Source of the DNA: Brachionus manjavacas
Lineage: Eukaryota > Rotifera > Eurotatoria > Ploima > Brachionidae
Assembly: GCA_019054805.1 (NCBI GenBank)
Contig: JAHQIY010000003.1
Location: 5,828,001-5,892,000, forward strand
Direction: 5' to 3'
DNA length: 64,000 nt
A program made the translations under genes and the position numbers. Shown one piece after another: positions 24,169 to 36,309 of the stretch (within the stretch, counting starts at the first letter, position 1; each line of letters starts with the position of its first letter). Under the pieces are notes generated by a model. That model worked only from the letters and a program-made list of their open reading frames with translations. It searched no databases and was not told the DNA's origin.

Positions 24169-26672
24169 GCTTTGAATTAAAATGCGTTTTTGAACAAAAA
24201 TAAATTGGTCTAGTCAAAAAATAGTTTCAATTTTTTCGAACCAACTTTTAAAAACTCATTTAAAAACACGAAATGCATGACTAGAAATTCGTCTTTTAAA
24301 AATCTAAAATTTAATTTATTTAAATATAAATACATTTGTATATATTTTAAAAGTTTGTTGCAGTGTTAAATAAATTTGGTATTTTTGGCTTAGATGATTA
24401 AACAAAGATAAAAGCCTTAATATTTCAATAAAGTTTTTTTTCAACTAGTTCTTTTTTTGTAAATTTTATCTTTTGAACTAAATTAAATACTTGTCCACTT
24501 CTCTGGACTTTTAATTATTATTTAATAACGTAATTTTTAATTATAATTTAAAAAAATTTAAGAACCTTAATATTATACTTAATCCAAACAGATATTTTCA
24601 CTTGTGCTAGCCAAAGTAAAAGGTAAAACACAGATCTGCTAAAGAAAAAAAAACTATAAAACTATAATACTAAACTATAATTTTCGAACTGCTCAATTTT
24701 TTTTTAATTTGTACTATTATTTTTTCAACTCTATAAAATATGAAAATTTTCCTAATAAAATTCCTAAAGGAATTTTACCCATTTTTTTCACAATAGGAAA
24801 GTTGACAAATGTGAACTTTTTCCCTTTTAAACGGAAAAAAAAAAAAAAAACTTATAAAATTCTTTTGCTGATTAGCAGTTTTAATTTTCCTATTTAAGAA
24901 ATTAAAGTTTAGTTAAAAAGTTCTCGCAAATTGCTAAAAGTCGTAAAAGGCGTAACAACAATCTGCATTACAAATGATAAAGTCTGATAGTAAAATAAAG
25001 AAAAACAAAGGAATGAAAAAAATTTAAGTTGCAAACGAAAATTAAAATTTCTTGCTTTTTTTCTTTATTTAGACATTCCTTTTTCAATTTGTCTTTAATT
25101 GTGAATATCTTTAGAAAGATATATTATAGATTTTTATAAAATCAAATTTATTTCGTTCATTTTACTAAATTCTTTAAGATCAAAATAAAAATTATCAAAA
25201 ATTAATAAGAGAATTTTGTAGATTAGGAGTAGTAGTAGTATGATTGCTGTTTGGATAAATCCCGAGCAGTGATGCCAAAAAAATCATCCTGCTATAACAG
25301 CCAGGAACTTTTTTTGCAAACACTTGTATCCAATTCTAAAATTTTTTTTTTATTTCAAATCTGTATCCAATTCTAAATTTTTTTTTTTATTTCAAATGAA
25401 TTACTGAGACCCTCAGTACAAATTTGAACACCAATAATTTGTTTTAGAAAGCTTTCAATTAATTAAGAGGATTATAAAGTACTGTAAAATTATCATGAAT
25501 ATATTTTTCTATTAAAGATTCGATAAATATGAAATGATGTTAATAATAAAATTTTCAAGCAAAAAATTTATTTTTACGAATTTTTTATAGGTTTTTGAAG
25601 ATGTTTTTGATAAACCGAAAAACTTTAATTTAAAATTTTTATTTATGTTTAAACAATAAAAAAAAGGATTATTTAAAACTAAAAAACTAGATATTGAATG
25701 GCTAAAACAAAAATTCAATGATCTTAACTTATTATTTTCTATTATAAAATATTTAACTAAATTTAATACAGATCTGGTGAATGTAGTTGGGAACAAATCT
25801 AAACAATATATTTCTTTTTTTTTATAAATTATTTTGAATTTTTTACTCATTTAATAGCATGATTGTTGAAATATGACAATCATCCTGATTTTTGGTATTA
25901 TCTTGATTCAAAAAACAGTCAAAATAACAATTTAATTCAAAAGACAATAAAAAGTCAGACAAAATAAAATTTTACATGCCCGAATCCATATTGTTTTCAA
26001 ATTAAGAAATATATTTGAGTTTAATATTATGTATTTTTTAAATAATATTGCTTATCATCATTCCGAAATAAAAGATTTTAATTGACAAAATAGAATAAAA
26101 GAAATAAAAATTTTGTGTAATTTATCAGTTTTAATATGTAAAATGCTTTCAGGAAAAGTAAGTTAAATTAACAATTTTATACCAAAAATAACTCAATATT
26201 ATATTTTTTAACATTTTATTACGTAAAATTAAGTAAAAAATTTAAATAGATAAATTTGTGTTACTTTTTTTAAAAACTCTCAAAAATTAATTAAATTTTT
26301 TTTAGGGAATAACTTAAGTATCTGATAACTAATTAAACCTGAAAATTATCTAGAAAAAGACTTACTTATAAAAGGTAGTAAAAAAAAATTTAAATTCAAG
26401 ATTTTAAATATTTCAATTGAATTTTTTTTAATAAATAATAAACTTGATAATTCAAAAAAAGAATGCTTTTTTCAACTGGGCCCAATTTTTAAGATATCTA
26501 GAATTAAATTTGTTTCCATAAATTTTGAAATTATATTTTTACATCAATTTATTTAAAAATAAAAAATATGATAAAATTTACATAAAAAAGGTTTTATTTG
26601 AAATTAAATTATTTTTTGAACAAATAAAATTCAATTGCGCTAGAAATTTACAATTAAAAAAAAATGAACTAT
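24169..26672. other. AT-rich intergenic with LINE tail remnant
   Basis: About 25215-25300 holds, on the minus strand, the end of the ACT-tailed LINE family (ctgctcggg, then an ACT tract). At 25325-25398 a roughly 37-bp unit (gtatccaattctaaa plus oligo-T and atttcaaat) is tandemly duplicated. The 112-codon minus-strand frame at 25512-25850 is lysine- and phenylalanine-rich with no family match and is not called. Confidence 0.45.
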
Positions 26673-29600
26673 TTACTTAGTCGAAAGTAATTTAAAGTTT
26701 TTGCTTAGCTCTTGCATGACATCTTTGTGACTACTAAGATTTTTTTCTTTTTTAACGCTTCCGTAGTTTTCTTTTACAAACAATGCGAATTTATTTGGCT
26801 GTCTTGGAGTCAACAATTTGTTATCTGCTTGATTTTGTTTAGGTGTAACCGAAACTCCGTGTAGTTCTGATCTTATTTCATCGAATCTATCTTCCATCTT
26901 CTGTTTTTTATAATTATTCACTAAATTACTATTTTTTGTTGAATTTTTAATAATTTCAAATCTTCCGTGACAAATTCCGCATACTTCTTTTTCAACATTG
27001 ATCGATTTCGAGAATCTATGTATCCTTTTTGTTTTAATTTAATTAAAAATGAATTTATTTTTATAAAAAATATACTCTAAATGACATCTTGTGCATTTGA
27101 AAATAAATTTTTTTGTGATTGAATAAGAGTGGGTCACAGTAATCTTAGGAATGTGTCTGAAAGCAAAGTTGACTTTTCTAGTCCAACTCTTCCATATCGG
27201 ACCATGATTATCGTTACATCTGCTTACCAAAAAAGCGGCGGCATGGCACATTTCGTGAGCCAATGTGTCCCTGAGTCTCTCTGGATCAGTGCATACTTTA
27301 GTAGATACATGAATTTCACAGCTCAGGTCTCGTGATGAATATTTACAATATCCAGCAGTAGAGGTTATCTTATCGCTCCATACCAGCTTCATGTCCATTG
27401 GTAATTTGTTGTCGAACGCATTTTTATTAAACAACCGGTAACATTCGTTAAGTAGCTCTTGCCGAACTAATTTTAAATGAAATTTTTTGATATAATACTC
27501 AGCACTTGGATCCCTAAGACTCTCGTCTTCAAGATTTCTACTCAACGATTCAATAAAAGATAATTTTTGAACAGGCTCTTTTTGCCTAGGTATAAAAGCT
27601 GTTTTGACTAATCTTAGATTATTTTCGAATCGTTCTGGGTTTCTTTTAGGAGTTTTGAAGCATGTTTGATTTGGCTTTTTTTGAATGTTGGTCTTGTTCC
27701 TGAAAATGCGTGAAAAGGAATCATCATTTTCCGAATCTGAAGAACTGTTTTTAATCATTGAATTCTCTGAGTCTGATGATGACCATTCTGATTTTTTTTC
27801 TCTTAAATTTCAGTTTTAATTTCAAAAATTAAATTTTTTTTTGTGATTTACTCGTTATTTTTAACTAATGAATTTGTAGTCCTGATGTAAAATAGCTGTA
27901 AATCGCGCTCGTATTGTTCATCAAAATCATCTGAGTCCGATTTATTTGAGCTTTCAGAAGAGGATTTATGGTCATTTATATTTTTAATCCGAGAATGAAT
28001 TAATTTTCTGCTAGTTTTCTTTTTAATTATGCTTTTTTGATTATTTTCTCCATCCGATTCCTCATTCACACTGCTATCAACAATAAAATCTTTAAGGTCT
28101 TTTTTTCTAATTTCATTGTCGCTTTCCTTTGGTCTATGTTGGCTTAAGACTGGAAAAAATTTATCATTTTCTTTAAAATAAAAAGTAAAGTTTGTTTACA
28201 TTTTTCAAAAGCTTCGTCATTTTCACTCGAAGATGGATTCTTAGGTTTTTCAGGCTGAGCTGCTAAATTTTTTTTAACTTTTTATTAAAATGAATTTTAA
28301 AATTTAACTGTGAAGAATTGTTTTCCGATTTTTGATTTTTTTACTATAATTAAAAAAACAAAATCTTAAATCAGATCTAAAAGTGTCTTGTTTTCGAATT
28401 TTAAGAAATGTCTTTAAACTTTTAAAAATCTTTTTTTTTATTATCTTTTAAAAAAAAATTTCGCTTGAAAAAATTAATTTTATTTTGATTATTAATTTTA
28501 TAATAAATTCAGACTATGAAAATTCAATAATTTTGGTGTTTTTTAAGGAATAATATTGATGATAAGATATTAAATCACGTATTATTCTGTAAAAATTCAA
28601 TCGATTCACAAGTACAATATATTGGTCAGAAGTCTTTACAGAATGTCCTAGAGAATGAATTTCTGTAATGACTTAACATTTCATTCCAATCAAAAAAACA
28701 ACCAAAGTTTACCAATATTAGCAAAGGATCATCATGAAACATCAAGTAAATAATTGATGAAGATTATTAAATATGACTGAATAAATATTTTAAGACAGTT
28801 TTAACACGTGAAAACACTAATATATCTTAACAGTTATCTAATCATTTTTTTTAATTCGAAAATTTTGAGGTAGAAGGGTCAGATAATTTTTCATTAACCA
28901 GAAAAAGAAGCTTATATAAATGAGATATTACAACTATTTTTTTTTGTTTTCTTATTTTTTAAAAATAGATAGAGCCATTTAGCTTTTCCCTCTTTAAAAA
29001 TTATATTTAATGTTTAAACAAAGAAAAAATTTATTTAAAATGGTTGAAATTTAGAATGATGTGAACATCATGCTAAATAGACTGGAAGTTCAGCAAGCAA
29101 AAGGATCTAGTAATCGAGATCAGCAAAATGTAGAAATTTATAACTTTAAAAAAAGATAAACATTGAAAAACCTTAAAAAAGAATAGGAACAATAATAAAA
29201 TATTAAAAAATTAATTGATTAAGATAGAATTTTTTTTGTTTTGAGATTATTATTTACATTATATTTTTATTAATTATTTAGAAGCAATTAAAAAAAAAAT
29301 ATGAACCTACTTAACTTCTTGACTTGTTCATTGTTTGAAGAAGGCTCTTGTTCATTCCGGTAACTGTCCTTTATCTGATCAAATGGTAAATTTTTTTGGT
29401 CATTACTTAACTTTGTGCTACTAAATAGCGAACTAGGTTGGATTACTTCAGCACTAGAATCATCGTCATTAATTTCAATAATGCTGTATATAAGTCCTTT
29501 TTTATGATCTATTTCATTGTCGAATTGATCCACTATAGTATCATCAATATTAAAAACATCATCATTAAGAGCTTGCCCACATATGCTAACTCTCTTTTTT

Positions 29601-30382
29601 GTATTACTATTTGTTTTTGCTGGAACCTTATTTGAATTTTTTTTTCGCTGAGTCACATTGGCATCAATAATTTTAAGAACTTGAGGACTTCGTGGAGGTG
29701 ACAAAGAATTTTTTTTGGAATCTGCTTCCGAGCTAGCTGCACCACTAGAAGAAGACAAGCGTAAATTGAACTCTTTAACACTTGAATTATCTTTTAATGA
29801 AGATAAATCGGATTTTTTTTTAATTTCATTAGGTAATTCTATGATGGAATCTTCTATAATTTTGTCTTCATCGTTTTCTGGGCCTAACTCTTCAGTGGAT
29901 TCAAAACTAGTTTGAACTAATTTATTTTCATAAAAACCATATTCGTCATTTGATTCATTTAGCTGATTTTTTATGGCAGTTCTGGGAGTTCGCAAAGGAG
30001 AATTAACCAGTGTAGGTGTTCCAAGTAGTGTCATTTTAGGGGTGTTTAGTCTGCTGGATTTAGAAAATGAATCCAATTTGTCAAGTTTACTTGGTGTCTT
30101 GAAAGATTCATTTTTCACAGAATCAAGAATATTTTTTTTGGAAGGCGATTTTAATTTATCCATAGCTTCTTCGTCACTCTCATCATCGGTTACTATGCTT
30201 AGCCGTGAAAATCCTTGGGTACTGTTCAAATATCGATTGACTAAGAAATTTTTGGATGTCTTTTTAGTAAATTCTTCATAAGTCGGGACAGTGCTGCTAT
30301 TCAAAAATGTCGATTCTTCAGCCTTCGGAGTATTGTCCTCTTCCTCAAAAAGGGACATTAAGTTTGACTTTTTAAAAGCCAT
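26673..30382 (-). CDS. GCNA: GCNA-like SprT protease with zinc ribbon and HMG-box C-terminus
   Basis: Germ-cell nuclear acidic peptidase family, which acts against DNA-protein crosslinks. Proposed exons on the minus strand are 29311-30382, 28200-28262, 27852-28149, 27076-27801 and 26673-27024, together 836 residues in frame. The first intron (28263-29310) is long at 1048 bp; the others are 50, 50 and 51 bp. Seen in order: a long acidic, Ser-rich disordered region with two SUMO-interaction-like motifs (DSIIELPNE and YSIIEINDDD); an acidic linker; the SprT-like metalloprotease core with HEMCH near residue 660 and the third histidine in CNDNHGPIW; a zinc ribbon split by the last intron (CTRC ... 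VCGIC); and an HMG-box-like tail (PNKFALFVKENYGSVKKE). The SprT to HMG part is secure. Attaching the 29311-30382 exon rests on strand, splice phase and the SIM/acidic content expected of GCNA; it could instead be a separate gene. Confidence 0.8.
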
Positions 30383-30521
30383 TTCGAATATTTATGTAAG
30401 ATGAATTTTGGTTTAATATTTGATAGAAATATAAATTTTTTAAATTCAACTGTTTCAAGATTTGTCTTAAAATTTTGAAAAAAAAAGATTTAGCTACAAA
30501 TTTTATTTTCTAAACTAATTT

Positions 30522-31386
30522 TTAATTTTGTTTAAGTTCTTGAGGTGTATCAATTTGACGATGAGCATGTGCTTTGATAAACTCAGGTATTTTCTCTAGT
30601 TCTTCATTCACTCTTGTAACGTTTGGAAACTCAGTCATGTCAATATTAAATCTTTTGGCTGAATAAACCTGTGGAACTAAGCACAAATCAGCGATTGTTA
30701 TCTGATCACCCACACAATATTTTCCGCATGTTTCTTGGAGAACAGATTCTACAGCTTTAAATCCTTTGGTCAAATAAAATTTTATCCATTCCATTTTTTT
30801 ATCTTCGCTCTGGGTTTCTTTGGCTACTCGTTTGATTACATTCAAATTTTGAAATGGCTGCATGCCCGAATTTATTATTTCGGCAATCATTCTTGCTTTG
30901 GCTCGCTTTACCGCATCTTTGGGTAGTAACTGGTGCTGGTTAGGCCTTGTTTCTTCTAGATATTCGATTATGGGCAGCTTTAAAAGTAAAAATATTTTAT
31001 GATTTCAAGTGTTAACAATATTTTACTGATTGAAGTAGTAAATGACCATCGATTTGTAACGCTGGAACTTCTTGTTTAGGATTTATTTTTGTAAACTGTT
31101 CAGTATACTAAGAAAAAAATAATTAAACTGATTTTCAATTAATTGAAGATTACTTGTTCTCCGCCATCTCTAATTAAGCTGATAGGTTTGTATTCATAAT
31201 CAATTTTTTTAAGCTCCAAAGCGATTCGAACCTTAACAAAAACTAAATTTCTTTTGAAATCAATTAAATTCTTACTCTCCAAGATGAACTGCTCCTAAAG
31301 TAATTGTAAAGAATTGGCTAAAATAAAAAGATAATTTAATTTGCACCATTTCAGCATCATTAATTAAATACTTTTTCGCTTTCCAT
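30522..31386 (-). CDS. GSTZ1: Maleylacetoacetate isomerase / zeta-class GST, copy A (active-site Cys to Ser)
   Basis: Zeta-class glutathione transferase of tyrosine catabolism that isomerises maleylacetoacetate using glutathione. Five exons: 31372-31386, 31276-31317, 31154-31231, 31027-31107 and 30522-30977, with introns of 44-54 bp, giving 223 residues. The start is the 5-codon exon MESEK, which alone brings the conserved PILYNYF into frame. The N-terminal thioredoxin-fold active-site segment reads [13 protein letters not shown]; the family consensus is SSC at this place, so the cysteine is serine here. GSH-site features follow (KQEVPAL, LQSLPIIEYLEETR), and the C-terminal helical domain is intact ([18 protein letters not shown]). 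It lies directly downstream of copy B at 31450-32220 on the same strand. Loss of the cysteine may change or reduce isomerase activity; expression is unknown. Confidence 0.92.
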
Positions 31387-31449
31387 TATTTATTATATCT
31401 AAATAAAAAATAAAATTATTTTTACTTTTATTTAATTTTTTTTTAAATT

Positions 31450-32220
31450 TTAATTATCAATTTTCAAAGAATCAGGTTGATTATCAGGATGAGCTTTTAT
31501 GAAACCTGGCAAAATTTCTAATTCTAATTTAACCGAATTTATTAAGGGATAATTTGTCATATCTATCTTGTAACGTTGCGCAGCATGAACCTGTGGAACT
31601 AGGCACAAATCGGCAATTGAAATTTCATCACCAACACAGTACCGTCCTTTAGTTTTTTTCAAATTTGCTTCAACTGAATGAAGTCCTTTATTTAAGTAAA
31701 AATTTAGCCATTCTATTCTCTTAACTTTTCCCATTTCCGCATTGATCTTCTTAATGACATTTGCATTTTGATATGGCTGAATACCAGAGTTTATTTGTTC
31801 GGCAATAATTTTGGATTTAACTCGTTTTACTGGATCATCAGCTAATAATTTGATACCATTTTTTCGCGTATCATCCAAATATTCAATAATGGGAATCTGT
31901 CAAGAATAAATTGAGAATTTTAATGGAAAATTCAAGTCAAATACCGATTGAGTAAACAAATTATCGTCTATTAATAATATTGGAACTTCTTGCTTTTGAT
32001 TTAGCTTGGTAAATTCTGTAGAAAACTAAAGTAATTTGAAAATTATTTTTCTTTTTTTCTCTTTTTCAAAAAATTCAACCTGATCTCCACCCTTTTTACT
32101 GAGCAAATCCACCGCTCTGTACTCGTAATCAATGGCTTTTAGGTTCAGAGCGATTCTAACTCGCCAAGAACAAGTTGATAGATAGTAATTCCACAAAATT
32201 GGTTTATTAAATGGAATCAT
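31450..32220 (-). CDS. GSTZ1: Maleylacetoacetate isomerase / zeta-class GST, copy B
   Basis: Tandem paralogue of the gene at 30522-31386, upstream on the same strand. Three exons: 32080-32220, 31945-32025 and 31450-31896, with introns of 54 and 48 bp, give 222 residues. The active-site segment is [14 protein letters not shown]: the cysteine is kept, but the second serine of the SSC consensus is threonine. Other features are [23 protein letters not shown] and [18 protein letters not shown]. The first two introns of copy A are absent, while its last two are at identical positions, so either copy B lost introns or copy A gained them. Only 63 bp separate its stop from the start of copy A, which must hold copy A's promoter unless the two are co-transcribed. 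Both copies look intact. Confidence 0.93.
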
Positions 32221-32375
32221 TTTCAGAAATAATTACGCTATTGTATTTCGTCTTAAATTATTCTTACTAAATTAGCTTATTTCATTTTCTAAAATTTATG
32301 AGAGTAATAATTTAAATTTTTAAAAAAGTGTAAAATTAAATTAAAAAATTTTTATTAAAATACAATTGAAATGTC

Positions 32376-32958
32376 TTAAAATTTTATTTCTTTTTTACAG
32401 TCGGCAAATAGCTTGAATAAATTTAAATATTTTGGAACCGAATCATTTCGAATTCCGAGTGCGTTCCAATTCAGCCAATTTAGGCGTACTGTCAAATCTT
32501 AAAAAAAATTAAGCTTTATTATCCAGGCTGGAATGTTCTAGATAAATACCTGAAGTGGCCCAAATCGGCTTTTTGACTTGATAATTATTGAATGAGCTTT
32601 TGGAAAATGTTTGATTTAATACACATTCAAAATAGCCATAAAAACTTAAATTGCTTTCCAAAACAGATTCAAGTAGATTGATGTAGGCTATTGCCAAGTG
32701 AAGTGTGTCAATTTTAGAGAGCCTTCTCTCGTATGGAAATGTCGGAATATGGGTTCTTAGAATTTCAAAGGCTTCGTTTATTGAAACAAGTCTGGTTCGT
32801 TCACTCAGATGGTTGGCTGTGTCCTTAAAGTCATGAGTAAATCCTTTGCGATTTTTGCTTTTGGCTCGAGACCTGGTCAAGTCAGTAAATTCTTCGTTGT
32901 CATAATCTTGGTCATATTCGTTCAAATTTGATGATTTAAATTTTTTTGCTTTAAGCAT
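32376..32958 (-). CDS. bHLH transcription factor, PTF1A/Fer1-like, divergent basic region
   Basis: Two exons, 32550-32958 and 32376-32497, joined over a 52-bp intron, give 176 residues. The bHLH domain at about residues 46-100 reads ANHLSERTRLVSINEAF, LRTHIPTFPYERRLSKIDTL and AIAYINLL, closest by eye to the PTF1A/FER group (IPT.PYE.RLSK.DTLR.AI.YI). The basic region is unusual: the ER pair that contacts the E-box survives, but most flanking arginines of the usual RERRR are missing, so DNA binding may be weak or altered. The N-terminus is acidic and lysine-rich. KKPIWATSD before a second tryptophan-rich stretch (LNWLNWNALG) could correspond to the Trp-containing C-terminal boxes through which PTF1A binds RBPJ; that is speculative. 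Expected to be a nuclear developmental regulator. Confidence 0.85.
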
Positions 32959-33699
32959 TTTTTTTTAAATCACTTATTTTGTTTTTGATAGGAATATTTA
33001 TAGGAAAGGATTAAGAGCTGCTGGTTTTAATCGATAGATTTCAAGTATCATTTCAGATAAATCGAACCGAATAGGAAATATTTAGAAATTTTTTTGTCAG
33101 ATTATCTATTTAAAATTTCAAGCTGATTTGAGGCGCAATTTTTGGTGATTAAATTGCAAGTTAAAATTCAAATTTGTTTGAAATGATAATCGATGACAAA
33201 CGCACACTTTTTAGATCTAATTAAATCACTAACTACGTAAGTTGTTTATTTATTTTTTAGCCACAGGGAATACTCATTTTGATGACACTTGAATTTTTAC
33301 TTATCGTGTTTTTTTACTTTTTATTCTAATTAGCCCAGTGACTCTTTTATCCGATTGTCTATCAATTAATCATTAGTACCAATATCGGCTAGTTAAAAAA
33401 ATTCTCTGTCCCACCTGAATACTCACGAATATTTTCATTTACTAGAATTTCACATAAAAAAATATTCTTTATATTTTTGATGTTTGCTCTCCGCAATTAG
33501 AACTTAAATAAATATATTTTTTGTTATAAAAAAATGCGGAATGGTGAAAAAACATGTTTTTTATATCCCTTTGAATGCAGTGGGATATGACTAAAAAAGC
33601 GAACTATCTTGAAAGGGTCATAGCTCTCTCAACTATAAAAATTTTTTTAATTCTAAATGAATTATTAAATCAAATTAAAAAATACTATTTATTCATATT
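32959..33699. other. Upstream region of the bHLH gene, AT-rich
   Basis: The 300 bp next to the start codon are moderately complex (aatcgatagatttcaag, agataaatcgaaccg) and may hold enhancer sites. No specific site is recognised. Confidence 0.35.
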
Positions 33700-34275
33700 T
33701 TTGCTTTTTTGAATTACTCTTTTCCTTCAAACTTTATCAACTCACAAGAAAGCGCATTCCATCATATGGAGCTATAGTCAATATGTTTGATTCCGTGCTT
33801 AATCCTATTAACAATTTGATCCATATTTTCTTGAAAACTTTTGCTTTCAAAATTTCCTTAAAATTCGCGATTAATCTACTTTCAGGTAAGTTAAGAGAGT
33901 TCTTGTCCACTAAGTCTGGTCAGAACAAGAATTCCCTTTCCGAATAGTGCTGTTTCATGAAAGGAATTAACCGCTTTTTGATGCTTTCATTTAATCCTCA
34001 TGTTGGTCAATTTCTAGCCAACTTTTCCTGAAGGTGATTTTTGAGAAACTTTTAGGAGAAACTGGAATGCACACAAGGGTTTTTTTAATTCTTCTTTTTA
34101 GTAGTATTTAACATCTGGGGGACATTGAGACAAGTTTATTGTTTAAAATGAGTCATTGATCCTTATGCTTCTTGCGAAAAGGTGAAATATGACTCATCAT
34201 CCATGACAAAGTCCAGAGAAATTTCGCAGAGCCCCGAGCATCTCGTATAAATTTGTCGAATCTGTTCCTCAGATC
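33700..34275 (-). mobile_element. Tc1/mariner-type transposase relic
   Basis: Minus-strand reading gives DFVMDDESYFTFS near 34170-34215 (first catalytic Asp block) and, nearer 33860-34010, KKRLIPFMKQHYSERELLFWPDLVDK, the conserved stretch around the second catalytic Asp, followed by ESRLIANFKEILKAKVFKK. Several stops and frameshifts occur. It is probably the same broad family as the relic at 38812. Confidence 0.7.
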
Positions 34276-34884
34276 TTTTAAGTATCTTAATTTTTCTTAT
34301 ATAATTTAATTTTAGTAAACCTCTTTAAAGATTTTGATATATATGATTGATTGCTATCGAAGTGTCTAGCGGCCTGAGTTTGAGAAACTTACCACTGTTC
34401 TCAAATACAGACTTGTGTGTAAGTCAAAAATTTAAGTAATTTTTTAGTGTAGTCAATTAGCCTTTAAGTCAATAAATGAGGCTAACCACTGTTATTATCG
34501 TATTATCATTATATTGTCAATCTATATTAGGATATCTTCTTGAAACTTTTTATTCAACTTAAACATGATTAGAAAAAATATTTTAGTCAAAAAAAAAATT
34601 GGTATAAGTGAGTTCTCATTTAATAAACTTTTATATGAGACCCCAAAATCTCGAATCATTTTTGCAAATTTAATTAAGAATTTTCTTTTAATAAAGGGGA
34701 AAACAGTTATTTAATTTGTTAAATTTTATGTTTTAAAATTAATTATAAATGTTATTAAAATTTTCAAAATAAAAAGGAAAAAAAATCAGAAGATAAAATC
34801 TTTAATACAATTATTACACATATACAAACAAATTTTTTTTTCGCTTAATTTTTTATAAACACGAAAATTATTTTTTTTTTCTTT
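34276..34884. other. AT-rich spacer
   Basis: No coding or structural signal was found. Confidence 0.4.
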
Positions 34885-36115
34885 ATTCACTCCTTGTGGA
34901 GCATAGGGTCATTACTTTTGATTTCCAATCAAGTCGATCTTTTGCCTTTACCCTTGCCTCTTCCCATTTCGTTCCCATTTCGATGAGCTCTTTCGTGATT
35001 GTTTACCTCCATGTTACTGCTGGTCATCCTACGTTACGTCGCCTTTGAGGTGTCCATTGAAAGGCTCTTTTTGGTATCCGTGTTTCTTTCATTCTAAGTA
35101 TATGCCCGAGCCATCGCAGTCTTTTGTTCTTAATGCATTGACTTGAGTCTTGCGAAGGCACTCTTTGCTTTAGCAAGTCTATTCTAAATGCCTCTGTGTG
35201 TTCACAACGTTGTACTGATTGTGCTACCTAGGTATGTGAATTCATTTACACACTCGATTGGTGTACCATCGATGGTGATCGGGGTATCCAATTTGGTATT
35301 TATGCACATAACTTTTGTTTTGGCCACATTTATTACGAGCCCGGTTGGTTTAGCATTGTTCGCCATTTTTTGTGTCTTTCTATGCATATGTGCTTCTGTA
35401 TTAGATATTAGCACCAGATCGTCCGCAAAGTCTAAGTCTTCAAGCTTTGCTGTTAATCCCCATTGTATACCCTTTGCATTGATAGTTGTTTTCTTCATGA
35501 CATAGTCAATCAGTATTAGGAATACTGTCGGAGAGAGAACGCACTCTAGTCTGAATCCTGTACACATATCGAAGCTCTCAGATTGTCCTTTTTCCAGAAT
35601 CACGCTACACTCGAATTTCTCATAGAAGAGTTTTATCAAGTTAACTATCTTCTGTGGCAGGCCATAGGATCTTAATATGGCCCACAAGGTTTCTCTGTGT
35701 ATTCTATCAAAGGCTTTCTTGAAGTCAATGAAGTTGAGATACAGGGGGCTATTCCATTCCAGACTTGTTCTATGATAGTCCTAAGTGTAAATATCTGGTC
35801 TATGCATCCTCTACCTCGTCTAAATCCTGCTTGTTCTTCTCTAAGTATACCATCCAAGGAGTTCCTGATTCTTTCCAGTATTATACTGCAGAACGCCTTG
35901 CTTGCTATTGGTAACTCTGTTATTCCTCGCCAATTGTCACAAATCATTTTGTTGCCTTTCTTAGAGAGCTTGACTATTAGGCCTTTTGACCAGTCCTCTG
36001 GTATAATTTCTTGCCGCCAGATTTTGCTGAACAAGTCTTGTAATATCCCTATTGTGATCCTACTGTTAGCTTTCAACATTTCTGCTGTGACTTCGTCAAT
36101 ATCCGGGGCTTTTCT
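34885..36115 (-). mobile_element. RTE-like LINE (copy 2), 5'-truncated
   Basis: Minus-strand frames 35672-36079 and 35202-35687 cover most of the reverse transcriptase: IIPEDWSKGLIVKLSKKG, GFRRGRGCIDQIF, then by frameshift FIDFKKAFDRI (motif A intact) and LDFADDLVLIS (catalytic box intact). The C-terminal VGRPAVTWR-type block lies at 34910-35100. It is better preserved than the copy at 6409-7600 and shows the uninterrupted target site of the MITE there. It still has at least one frameshift and a few stops. Confidence 0.88.
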
Positions 36116-36178
36116 GGACGAAAATTATTAGGGTAATGAAATTTTATTTGAACAAGAACAAAAAAATTCAAAATTAGC

Positions 36179-36232
36179 CACGGGGCTATTCCATTCCAGA
36201 CTTGTTCTATGATAGTCCTAAGTGTAAATAAA
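36179..36232 (-). repeat. Second copy of a 50-bp RT segment
   Basis: About 50 bp coding LRTIIEQVWNGIAPW are repeated from inside the adjacent LINE (35740-35795), displaced by about 440 bp in the same orientation and nearly identical. It sits just outside the LINE's 5' end, suggesting a template switch or local duplication during insertion. Confidence 0.7.
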
Positions 36233-36309
36233 ACAATTAAAAAATTATACAGCTCTTTCATTTTAAAGTCGGTCAATGATCTTTAAAATGCTCCTTAAGG
36301 AGTCAAAAC

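Noticed and set aside
25512..25850. 112-codon minus-strand frame
   Set aside because: Lys/Phe/Asn-rich, no motif, embedded in AT-rich spacer; insufficient to call a gene.
29040..29150. Short plus-strand coding-like stretch (NDVNIMLNRLEVQQAKGSS)
   Set aside because: Too short and without splice partners. It lies in the long GCNA intron on the opposite strand; perhaps a transposon scrap.
31318..31349. Start of GSTZ1 copy A at the ATG at 31347-31349
   Set aside because: It would need a 29-bp intron. The ATG at 31384-31386 with a 54-bp intron fits the genome's intron size and gives MESEKPILYNYF.
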